The notes below the pieces were generated by a model. It was not told the origin of the DNA, did no database searches, and worked only from the letters and a program-made list of their open reading frames with translations. From Tolypeutes matacus (lineage: Eukaryota > Chordata > Mammalia > Cingulata > Chlamyphoridae), in the NCBI GenBank assembly GCA_026826555.1, contig JAKSZT010000116.1, positions 891,816 through 955,815 on the forward strand: a stretch of 64,000 nucleotides of DNA, given 5' to 3'. A program made the translations under genes and the position numbers. Positions 38,801-50,779 of this stretch are shown one piece after another. Positions within the stretch are counted from its first letter, which is position 1. Every line of letters begins with the position of its first letter.

Positions 38801-39840
38801 TCTGTGTTCAATTTGTTACCACTAATTTATGCATCAGAACTCGAGATTTCATTTTGTTTATGTAAAGATGGGCTTTCCACTTATTTCTAATTATCCTGGT
38901 TGTTTTCACTGGTTCCTCAATCCATTACATTCTGATTAAGCATTAAAAAAATTACCATTTCAAAAGTAATGCTGCCCATTATTGAAGCATTTTCTTATAA
39001 GGCATCCCAACTATTTATATTTTTTCAGTTTCTTCACCTTATTCTGATGGGGATTCAAGTTTAAGAGTCACTGAACTTCAGTGGCCTGCTTTATATTTAA
39101 CTCCAATTTCCCGTACTATTTGAAATCAGAAATGATCCTTTCAAAATTATGAGATATACTTCTAATCTCAAGTATTTTTAGAAGTTAGAAAATTTATTTA
39201 TATTCTTAAGTTGTACTCCAATATTTTTCTCATATGTAATAGGTTGTGGGATGGATGAAAGTAGAAAATGCATGTATTTACAAACAGAAATGTGTACCCA
39301 AATGAATCTGCCAATGCAGGTGATTTTGAGGAAGGAAGAATGGGGGTTGTGGCTAGAGAAGGAATTTGGCTGTTTGCCATAACAGACATAAATTATTTTT
39401 GTACACTTTGCATGGATTCTTTGGTTATAATTTAAAAGAAATTATGAAAATAGTACACAATGAAATCATACAAAGTTGTTGGTTAGAAGATATCAAATTG
39501 TATCTGTAACATTACTAGGCGGGGCACTTCCCCTCACCTGTTGCAAATATAGTCACCAATAATGGAAAAGTGCTCACTCCCCTCGGCCCCCTCCCCAGCT
39601 CCCTGGATGGGTGGAGGCCTCCATCAGCAAGTGTGAGCATGGACCATGAGGAGCATGGATGCGACTGTATGAAGTCCACACTGCTCTCTACACATGTCTG
39701 GTTACAGGGCTGTTAGCACCACAGGAGAAGATGGACTTCCTGTTGCTTATTCCATGGGTTAAACCCTCTGGCATGACTCACATCACTAACTGAGGCTGTG
39801 ATTGCTGATCAGGGATTTCTCCCTGTCCTTCTTTGCGGAT
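38801..39840 (+). other. Block C between units 4 and 5
   Basis: Same landmarks as 32891-33915. It contains 'gaagcattttcttataagg' at 38984, the undisturbed form of the L1 insertion site used in units 1 and 7. No gene is seen. Confidence 0.6.
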
Positions 39841-40799
39841 CCAGAACCTATGATGATGGCTTTCATTGGGGCTCTGAGAGTTTGGTTCCCAAACAGGACA
39901 TTGCCTCTCGGGCTTGGGGGAACTTCAGTGAACACATGTTATATTCCAGCTACTTCACTTGTTCATGAGCTTTTTTCAATCCAACTCCTCTATTCTCTTC
40001 TGGGATTGAAGAGGTCTGCATCATTTTCAACACTGATAAAAATGGGTTGAAAATTTAATATTTAATTAGTCTGAGAAATATCTGCCATCTGCACCATCTG
40101 AGGTTTACTGCAAACATTGCACTCTCTCACAACCTCACTTGTATTCTTCTTCCGACCTAGTACCCAGGACTCTCTGGGATTCCCATACTATTTATTAGGT
40201 TCACTGGCCAATGTTGCTGATTCTAGTGATGTTATTGCTGTAGCCAACGCTGTAATGTCAATTTTGACATTTCCTTCCTGAAACCAACAGGTTTCATCTT
40301 GGCATTGCTCTTTCTTTAGCTGCCCCAAGATTGGAGAAAGTGAAGGTTGAACTGGAATCAGGAGACCTGAATCTGTGCCTAGATCCAGGAGGCATACAGT
40401 AAAAGCAGCCTCCTCAGAGGGTCAATGCTAGAGGCCAAGGGAAGGAGGGAAGTGCCAAAGGAGCAGGAGAATAGAGTCTCCATTCTGTGCCCTGACACCT
40501 CTGCTGCACCAGATCCCTGGTCCTATGCTTTTATCTGCCTGTGCCCACCTGGCTAACCCCTGCCTGAGGCAGGTACATCATAGCAGGGAATCTGTGACTT
40601 TAGAGTTTTTCCCAAATCATGTGATTCCTGTGCATGACTCCCTGTCTTGCAGACCTTGCTGGCCAAGAGCACTTCCCACTCCATCTTAAGAGTACTCATT
40701 CCCAGCTCTTCTGGGGACATCCACAGTTTACAGGTGAATTCAGTGGGGAGCAGCATCACACTGCCATTTGGGAACAGGTCGGCTCTCCAACCCTGTGTG
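39841..40799 (+). other. Unit 5, block A
   Basis: Counterpart of 33916-34869, with 'gattgaagaggtctgcatc' at 40003. 6.0 kb separates it from unit 6. No conserved frame. Confidence 0.6.
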
Positions 40800-41465
40800 C
40801 CTGTTTGAGTTTGCCAAGTGCTGCCAATGCAAAATACCAGAAATAGGTTGGCTTTTATTGGAATATATTTGGGTTAAACTTACTGTTCTGAGGCTGTGAA
40901 AATGTCCAAACCAAGTCATCATCAAAAATGCTGTCTTCACAAAGCTCAGCTGCTGCTGGACTCCTGCCAAGGCAAAATTTGGGGCATGCTTGTCTCTCTC
41001 TGCCTTCTCCTCCAAACTCACTTTCTCCCTGATCTCAGCAGTGGGTCATCAGACACAATAGCTCACATCTTTCCCTTCTCCTCTTGCCTGGATATCTTTA
41101 GCTTCAAGCTGCTCCATGACTCCAGCCTCTGGCCTCTCCCTCAGCCTCTCAGGGTTTCCGTGTCTCTCCACAGCTGCAGGAGATCCTGGAGCCCTCTCCC
41201 ACATGTCAGGGTAAACATGGCAGCACTCTTTCTCGGTGTGTCCCATGTATGTAGGGCTTCAGCACAATGAATGGGGTCCAACCTGGTGCCTGAAATCTAA
41301 TCATAAGCCCTTGACTAAACTAGGGGAATCTAACAAATAGTGACCTAATCAAAGATCTCTTATCTGAATCTAACCAAAATGTCCTACATACAAAAGGCTT
41401 ACTCACACAGCAATGTGTTAGTAAGAACATATATTTCTGGGACCCAAACAAGACTCAAATGAGGG
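40800..41465 (-). mobile_element. Old antisense LTR (unit 5)
   Basis: From 'ctgtttgagtttgccaag' to 'caaacaagactcaaat'. Same position as in units 1, 4 and 6. Confidence 0.5.
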
Positions 41466-42183
41466 AATTAAACCAGGGCACAGGGATCAAGAGGGATCTC
41501 CTAAGTCCAGGAGAAGTGGGAACTCATGAAGCAGTGGCTGTACATTGGGTGATGCTAACATTGAGCAAAAAGGGGTGCTGTCCACCATTGCACTTGTTCC
41601 TTGAATGGTCCCAAGAAGAACTCAATATAATATGCTTTCTCCACCTAATCTTAGCTTCAAAAACAGGTGTGTAACTCAGAGATGTGTGCCATTATTCCCC
41701 TTCCCAGAAACAGAGAGCACAGATTTTGCCTGGGGGGGTGGGTGGCAGAAGGCAGGCTGTAAAACTGAAAGACCCTAATTTCTTCTCCAAAGAACTGATT
41801 GTATTTACAACAGAATGGAGAAATTTCACCCTAAGGGTGCTCTAAAAATCAGTGGAGATCGTGAAGGGCCTGAGATTTAATTCATTTCAATCCTTCATGA
41901 AGAAGTGAAATAAATATTTTAAAGATAAGTAAAAACTAATACCATTTGCTAGAAGCAACTCACTTTAAAAGAAATGTAAAAGAACATTCTTCAGGCAGAA
42001 AGAAAATAATCTCAGAAGGTTCAAGATTCAGGATCGATTGAAGAATAATATCTGTTAATAAAATTCATATATCTAAATGACTATTGAATGGATAAAGTTA
42101 TAATGATATCCATAGCCTAGGACATCAATAAAGTGCTAAAATACACCATAAAATAATATATAGCATAAATGGGTAAATGGATA
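41466..42183 (+). other. Unit 5 connecting stretch
   Basis: Non-coding counterpart of 18216-18937. The intact site 'taaatgactattgaatgg' lies near 42075; the same site received an L1 in unit 6. Confidence 0.5.
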
Positions 42184-42760
42184 TGTAACAGTTTGATATC
42201 ATTATGAATTCCAAAAATAGATATTGTATTATGCTTGTAAACTGGTCTATTAATCTGGGCATGATTAAGTTATGATAAGGGAGGTGAATGGGCCAGAGTC
42301 AGTAGAGTGTTGAGCCCCACCCACCGGTTGGCAGTGTCTCAAACATAAAAAGATATGGCAAAGGACAGAGTTGGAGTAGTTTTTGATGTTGGAGTTCTGA
42401 TGAGTAAGGACAGAATGCCCGGTGTTAGGAGACAAGCCATTCACCTGACAGTTCATAGCTGAACTTGTGGAGAGAGGCAAGGGTTAGAGAACCACAAACT
42501 CTACAGCTGACCTTGTGGAGGAAACAGAGGAGCTGAGACCAGAGAGAAACGCAGCCCTGAGGAGAGAAATACCGAAGACACCTGAACTCTGGCAAGTGTC
42601 CACAACTGACTTGATCAAAGATGGGGTATCAAACTTTTGTTAAGGAAACTTATGCTTTATGGCCTCATAACTGTAAGCTTGTATCACAAATAAATACCCT
42701 TTATAAAGACCTACAGATTTCTAGTACTTTGCATCAGCCCCCCCTTGGTTGACAAATACA
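42184..42760 (+). mobile_element. Solo MaLR-type LTR (unit 5)
   Basis: It starts 'tgtaacagtttgatatc' and ends 'ttgacaaataca'. Same position and flanks as in the other units. Confidence 0.75.
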
Positions 42761-43600
42761 GGATATAAAATATTTTAAAATTCAGTATTTAGTAAGTCAA
42801 TGACAAATCATAAGTGCAGATTTGGAACGGCAAACAAAAGTGTTATAATTTCCCCAATAAACTTTAAAGAATATTAAAGAGTGCATGTCATCCAAAAAAT
42901 AGAAGAAAAATATTGAACAAAAATAGTAAGTCCAAAACTAAGTATTCAGGATTTCCTGGATTGCCATTTTAATCTTTGTTCTGGGGCCAACTTACAGGTG
43001 CATCTTTGTAAGCTGCATCTTTCTTATCCTTCAGAAGCCTGAAGGATCCATGGTTGATTAATGGGGTGTTGTCCTGTCGCCATCATAAATCAAGTGCTGT
43101 ATCACTTCCCCATTTCCTAGTCATGAAGTCACCAAACTGTATGTGAAGCTCATTTGAAGCAAGAAGAGCCAGAATGATAGAACAAATAACAAGGAAATAT
43201 TGTTGTTCTTCTAAAATTGGATGCTTAGATGATTGGTATTGGATCTTTCCTCTTTTCTAATGAATACATTCAATGCTATAATTTTCCCTCTAGGCACTGT
43301 TTTGCTGCACCCCACAAACTATGATGAAGCATTGAACATTAAGAAGCAGAATGAACCACAAAACAAAAGGCTTGTGAATGAAGCTATATCCAATAACACA
43401 ATAGTACAGACTTAAGATAAAGGCAGAGAATGTAAGAAAGTTGGGAAAGTATGTTCTCTGACCACAAGCACTGTTTCCTCAAAATAACATTTCTATGAAT
43501 GTAACTTCACTTTGAAGGAATTTGCATGATGCTTACCTAAGCATGAGGGAATCTATGTAAGGAAAAACAAATGAAGACAATGAGTTTGGCCAGTTTGCCC
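42761..43600 (+). other. Unit 5, block B, with an old L1 ORF2 scrap
   Basis: Intron-like. The L1 scrap is at about 43250-43330. The intact ERV-2 target equivalent 'ttgaaggaatttgcatgatg' lies at 43512. No other gene is seen. Confidence 0.55.
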
Positions 43601-44830
<1,230 letters not shown>

Positions 44831-45885
44831 CTCATCTGTGTTCAATTTGTTACCACTAATTTATGCATCAGAACTCGAGATTTCCTTTTATTTATGTAAA
44901 GATGGGCTTTACACTTATTTCAAATTATCCTGGTTGGTTTCACTGGTTCTTCAATCCATCACATTCTAGGTAAGCATTTAAAAAATTTCCATTTTAAAAA
45001 TAATGCTGCCCATTTTTGTACCATTTTCTTATAAGGCACTGAAACCTTTTCTTTTTTTTTCAGTTTTTTCACCAGATTCTGTTGTGGATTGAAGTTTAAC
45101 AGCCACTGAACTACAGTGGCCTACTTTCTTCTTAACTCCAATTTTCCTTATTATTTTCAAATAGAAATGACCCTTTGATAATTAGATGGTATGCTTCTAA
45201 TCTCAAGTATATATGAAGTTAGAAAATATATTTATATTCTTTAAGTTGTACTCCAATATTTTTCTCATATGTGATAGGGTGTTGGATGGATGAAACTAGA
45301 GAATGCATGTATTTACAAACATAAAGGTGTACCCCAAAGAATCTGCCAATGCAGATAATTATGAGGCAGGAGGAATGGGGGTTGAGGCTAGAGAAGGAAT
45401 TTTTCTGTTTGCCATAACAGACACAAATAACTTTTATATGCTTTCCATGTATAATTTGGTTATAATTTAAAAGAAATTATGAAAATAGTAGACAATGAGA
45501 TCATAAAAAGTGTTTGATGTGAAGATATTGATTTGTATCTGCAACATTAGTGGGGTGGGGGGATACTTCCCTTTACCCTTTGCAAATACAGTTGTGCATA
45601 AAGGAAATGTGCTCACTCCCCTCGGCCCCCTCCCCAGCTGCCTGGACAGGTGGAGACCTCCCTCAGCTGGAGTGAGCACAGAGCATGAGGAGCATGGACA
45701 CGACTATGTGAAGGCCACGCTGCTCTCTCCACGTGTCTGGTTAGAGGGCTGTTAGCACCACAGGAGAAGATGGACTTCCTGCTGCTTACTCCCCAATAAA
45801 GACCTGCTAGTGTGACTCACTTCACGAACTGAGGCTGTGGGTGCTGAGCAGGGCTTTCTCCGTGTCCTCATTTGCAGATCCAGAA
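44831..45885 (+). other. Block C between units 5 and 6
   Basis: Counterpart of 38801-39840, with 'ttggatggatgaaactaga' at 45282 and 'gggctgttagcaccacagg' at 45747. No gene is visible. Confidence 0.6.
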
Positions 45886-46829
45886 CCTATGATGATGGTT
45901 TTCATTGGGGCTCTGAGAGTTTTGTTCCAAAACAGGACATTCCCTCTCTGGCTTGGGCAAACTGCAGTGAACACGTATTACATTCAAGCTTATTCCATTG
46001 TTCATCAGCTTCTTTCCATCCTACCCAACATTTTCTTCTGGGATTGTAGAAGTCTACATCATTTTCCACACAGTTTAAAATGTGTTGAAAATTTAATATT
46101 TAAATAATCTGAGAAATATCTGACATCAGCACCCTCTGAGGTTTTCTGCAAAAATTACAGTATATCACAACCTCATTTATATTCTTGTCAGCCCTAGTTC
46201 CCAGGACTTTCTGGGATTTCTGTACTATTTATTAGGGTCACTGGCCTAATATTGCTCAATCTGGTGATGTTATTGCTGTAGCCAATGCTGTAATGTGAAT
46301 TTTGACATTTCCTACCTGACACCAAAAGGTTTCATCTTGAAACATTGCTCTTCCTTTAGCTGCCCAAAGTTTGGAGAAGGTGAATGTAGAACTGGAAGTA
46401 GGAGACCTGAGTCTGTGCACAAGACCCAGGAGGTGTACAATAACAGCAGCCTCCTCAGAGGGTACATGCTGGAGGCCAAGGGAAGGGCAAAAGGAGCAGG
46501 AAAAAGGAAGTCTCCTCTCTGTGCCCTGACTCCTCTGCTGCACCAGACCCCAAGTCCCATGATTTTATCTGCCCCTGTCCACCTGGCCAATCCTTGCCTG
46601 AGGTAGGTACATCATACTGGGGCATTTGTGACTTTAGACTAGTCCCCAAATCATGTGAGTCCTCTAACTGACTCCCTGTCTTGCAGGACTTGCTGGCCAA
46701 GAAAACTTTCCCCTCCATCTTACCAGTACTCAGACCCACCTATTCTGGAGACACCCATAGTTTACAGATGTATTCACTGGGCAGCATCACACTGCCATTT
46801 GGGAACAGAGCAGCTCTCCAACACTGTAT
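45886..46829 (+). other. Unit 6, block A
   Basis: It matches the other A blocks. It includes the undeleted stretch 46597-46829 that was lost in unit 2. Short frames on both strands (for example 46256-46739, - strand) are not kept between units. Confidence 0.6.
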
Positions 46830-47505
46830 CCCCAGCTGTTTGAGTTTTTCAAGCTCTGACAATGAAAATACCAGAAATAAGTTGGGTTTTGTTGGAATTT
46901 ATTATTGTTAAAACTTACAATTCTGAGGCTATGAAAATGTCCAAATCAAGGGATCATCAAAAAAAGCTGTCTTATGAAGGGTCAGCTGCTGCTGGAATCC
47001 TGCCTTGGAAAAATGTTGGGCCTGCCTGTCTCTCTCTGCCTTCTCCTCCAAACTCACTTTTCTCTGAGCATAGCAGTTGGCCATCAGACACAATTGCTCA
47101 CACCTCTCCCTTCTCCTCTGGCCTGGATATCTTAAGCTTCAGGCTGCTACATGACTCCAGCCTCTGGCCTATCCCTCAGCCTCTCAGGGTTTCTGTGTCT
47201 CTCCACAGCTGTAGGAGATCCTGGAGCCCTCTCCCACATGGCAGGTAAAAATGGCAGCACTCTTTCTCTGTGTGTTCCATGTATGTAAGACATCAGCACA
47301 ATGTTTGAGGTCCTTCCTGGTGCCGGAAATCTAACCAGAGTCCCTTAACTAAACTAAAGCAATCTAACAAAAGGTGACCTAATCGAAAGGTCCCTTATCT
47401 GAATCTAACAAAAACGCTCTACATACAAAAGACTTACACACACAGCAATGGGTTGGTAAGAACATATTTTCTGGGGTCAACACAAGACTCAAACAAGGGC
47501 ATTAA
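46830..47505 (-). mobile_element. Old antisense LTR (unit 6)
   Basis: From 'cccagctgtttgagttt' to 'caacacaagactcaaac'. Same element and position as in the other units. Confidence 0.5.
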
Positions 47506-48113
47506 CACAGGGCATAGGGATCAGGAGGGGCCTCCTAAGTCCGGGAAGCATTGGAACTCACGGAGCAGTGGCTGTACTTTGGTTTTGGCCATCATTGAGC
47601 AAAATGGGGTGCTGACCACCATTGCACAGTTCCCTAGAATGGTCACAAGAAGAACTAAATATACTCTGCTTTCACCACCAAATCTTAGCTCCAAAATCAG
47701 TTGTGGAACTCACAGAGGTGTGCCATTATTCCCATACCCAGAGCCAGAGCACACAGATTTTGCATGGTGGATGAGGGACAGGAAGTGTGGTGTACAAATG
47801 AAAGCCCCTAATTTCCTCTGCAAAGAACAGATTACATTTACAGCAGAAAGGAGAAATTCAACCCTAAGGGTGCTCTCAAAAGCAGTGGATATCCTCGAAG
47901 GCCTGATATTTAATTCAACTCAATCCTACAGGAAGAAGTGAAATAAATTCTTTTACAGATGAGTAAAAACTAGTAAAATTTGCTAGCAGCAACTCACTTT
48001 AAAAGAAATGTAAAATAATATTCTTCAGTCAGAAATAAAATAATGGAAAAAGGTTCAAGATTCAGGATGGATAGAAGAACAATGACTGTTAATTAAATTC
48101 ATATATTTAAACG
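47506..48113 (+). other. Unit 6 connecting stretch, left part
   Basis: Non-coding counterpart of 41466-42075, up to 'taaacgacta' where an L1 inserted. The remainder of the stretch is 48912-49022. Confidence 0.5.
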
Positions 48114-48911
48114 ACTATTTTTTATCTTTATTTTGTACATTTAATAATTGAAAACATAAGCAATTAAAAACTAAAAAGTAAACACAGATGAATAAATATA
48201 TACATTTCTCAATTAAATGTAATGGATACATGTAAATTTTTTTGTTGTTTTGTTTTTTGTTTTTTTGTTTTTTTGTGTGTGTGTGAATCAAACAATATAT
48301 TACACAATATATTTGGTTCCTAGTAATGCATTCATACAGTATTTGTCCTTTTGTGTCTGGCTTGCTTCACTCAACATAATGTCCTCCAGGTTAATCCATG
48401 TTGCCATATGCTTTATGACTTCATTTCTTCTTACAGCTGCATAATTTCTCCGAAGAAGAAATACAAATGGCAAAAAAACGCATGAAGAAATGCTCAACAT
48501 CACTCATGATTAGGGAAATGCAAATCAAAACTACAATGAGATATCATTTCACACCTATCAGAATGGCCTCTATGAAAAATACAGAGAACTACAAGTGTTG
48601 GAGAGGATGTGGAGAGATAGGAACACTTCTTCACTGTTGGTGGGAATGCAGGATGGTACAACCACTATGGAGGACTGTTTGGCAGTTCCTAAAGAAGTTG
48701 AATATAGACTTGCCACGTGACCCTGCAATACCACTACTGGTTATATACCCAGAAGAATTGAGAGCAGTGACACGAACAGACATCTGCACACTGATGTTCA
48801 TAGCCACATTATTCACTATTGCCAAAAGTTGGAAACAACCCAGGTGTCCATCAACAGATGAATGGATAAACAAACTGTAGTCTATTCACACGATGGAATA
48901 TTATGCAGCTG
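48114..48911 (-). mobile_element. Old L1 3' end with 5' inversion (twin priming)
   Basis: 48114-48443 is L1 3' sequence on the - strand. 48444-48911 is the adjacent upstream L1 sequence on the + strand, with a readable ORF2 C-terminal frame (48580-48880) holding a 'CWRGCGE...HCWWEC' cysteine-histidine motif. Both pieces end near 'attatgcagctgtaa'. Flanks 'taaacgactatt' and 'taaatgactattg' form the target duplication. This is the typical product of twin priming. The 3' end differs from the large L1, so it is another, probably older, L1 subfamily. Confidence 0.8.
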
Positions 48912-49022
48912 TAAATGACTATTGAATGGATAAAGTAATAATGATAACCGTGGCCTAGGACATCAATAAAGTGCTAAAATACACCATAAAATACTTTATG
49001 GCATAATATGGGTAAATGGATA

Positions 49023-49596
49023 TATAGCAATTTGATATTGTTATTAAGTCCAAATATGATATTGTTTTATGCTTGTAAACTGGTGTGTTAATCTGTGCAT
49101 GATTAACTTATGATAAGGGCGTTGACTGTGCCACAGTCAGTAGGATGTTGAGTCCCACCCCTTAGTAGGTGGTGTCTTAAACATAAAACATATGGCAAAG
49201 TAAAGAGCTGGAGTAGTTTTTGATGTTGGGGTTCTGATGTGCATGGACAGAAGACCCTGGTGAAAAGAGACAAGCCATTCACCTGAGAGTTCACAATTGG
49301 CCTTGTAGAGAGGCAAAGCTTAGAGGGACTGATAGTCTACAGCTGACCTTGGGGAGGAAACAGAGCAGCTGAGCCCAGAGAGAAATGCAGCCCTGGGATG
49401 AGAGGAACCCAAGAAGCCTGAACCCTGGCAAATGTTGTCTGCTGCCTTGCTCCAAGATGGGATAACATAATTTGGTGAAAGAAGAAATTTATACTTTATG
49501 ACCTGGTAACTGTAAGCTTCTAAACCCAAATAAATGCCCTTTATAAAGACCAACAGAATTTTTTTTGCATCAGCACAACTTTGGCTGAATAATACA
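49023..49596 (+). mobile_element. Solo MaLR-type LTR (unit 6)
   Basis: It starts 'tatagcaatttgatattg' and ends 'ggctgaataataca'. It is more decayed than the others, but its position and flank ('gggtataaaat') are the same. Confidence 0.75.
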
Positions 49597-50425
49597 GGGT
49601 ATAAAATGTTCTAAAATACATTATTTGGCAAGTCAATAACAAATAGTAAGTGCAGATTTGGAAAGGCAAGCAAAAGTGTTATAATTTCCCCGGTAAACTT
49701 TAAAAAATATTAAAAAGTGCATGTCATCCAAATAAATAGAAGAAAAAAAATTGAACGAAAATAGTAAGTCCAAAACTAAGTATTCAGGATTTCCTGAGTT
49801 GCCATTTTAGCCTTTGTTCTGGGGCCAACTTAGTCGTGCATTTTTGTAAGCTGCATCTTTCTTATCCTTCGGAAGCCTGAAGGTTCCAGGGTTGATTAAT
49901 GGGGTGTTGTTTTGTCCCCATCATAAATCAATTGCTGTATGACTTCCCCATTTCCTAGTCATGAAGTCACCAAACTGTATGTGATGCTCATTTGAAGCAA
50001 GAAGATCCATAATGATAGAACAAATAACAAGGAAATATTGTTGTGCTTCCAAAATTGGATGCTTAGATGATTGGTACTGGATCTCTTTCCTAATGAATGC
50101 ATTCAATGCTATAATTTTCCCTCTGGCACTACTTTTGCTGCACCCCACAAACTATGAAGAAGCACTGGACATTAAGAAGCAGAAGGAACCACAAAACAGA
50201 TGTTTTGTGAGTGAAGCTATATCCACTTCCACAATAGTACAGACTAAAGATGAAGGAAGAGAATGTAAGAAAGTTAGGAAAGTATGTTCTCTGACTGCAA
50301 GCATTGTTTCCTCAAAATAACACTTCTATGAATGTAACTTCACTTTGAAGGAATTTGCATGATGTTTACCAAAGCATGAGGGAATCTTTGTGAGGAAAAA
50401 CGAATGAGGACAATGAGTTTGGCCA
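49597..50425 (+). other. Unit 6, block B, with an old L1 ORF2 scrap
   Basis: Intron-like. The L1 scrap is at about 50080-50160. The sequence is closest to unit 5 (shared 'ggttgattaatggggtgtt' and 'acaaataacaaggaaatat'). Confidence 0.55.
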
Positions 50426-50779
50426 GTTTGCCCCACATTGGAGTCCTCAAATTTAAGTGTAAAGAGTGTGAAGTTTTCTTTGAAAATGAACTTCATGAGA
50501 TACATAAGAATTAATCCTTCAGAGAAAACATTTGGTTTTCATGAATTTGGGAAAAATAGAGTCACATCAAAGAAACATGCAGGAGTAAAACCCTGTGTAT
50601 TTAAGGCATACTGGAAATCCTTCAGCCAAGCATTAAATCTCATTGAGCATGAAATATTCACACATTAGTTAGTATTCTAATGAACATTGGACTGCTTCCA
50701 TCTGAAAAAAACCTCACAGAAGATAAGAAAATTCAAAATAGAAAGAAACCATATGTGTCCTGAATGTAGTCTGCTCTTT
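50426..50779 (+). pseudogene. C2H2 zinc-finger exon, unit 6, 5' part
   Basis: Upstream degenerate part of the finger exon, including one finger near 50595-50665. It is interrupted after 'tagtctgctcttt' (50767-50779) by the large L1 and continues at 60947 with the same 13 bases. Confidence 0.8.

Noticed and set aside
48467..48880. Stand-alone protein of 137 residues with a Cys-His motif
   Set aside because: It is the inverted end of an L1 ORF2 created by twin priming, without its own promoter or start context.
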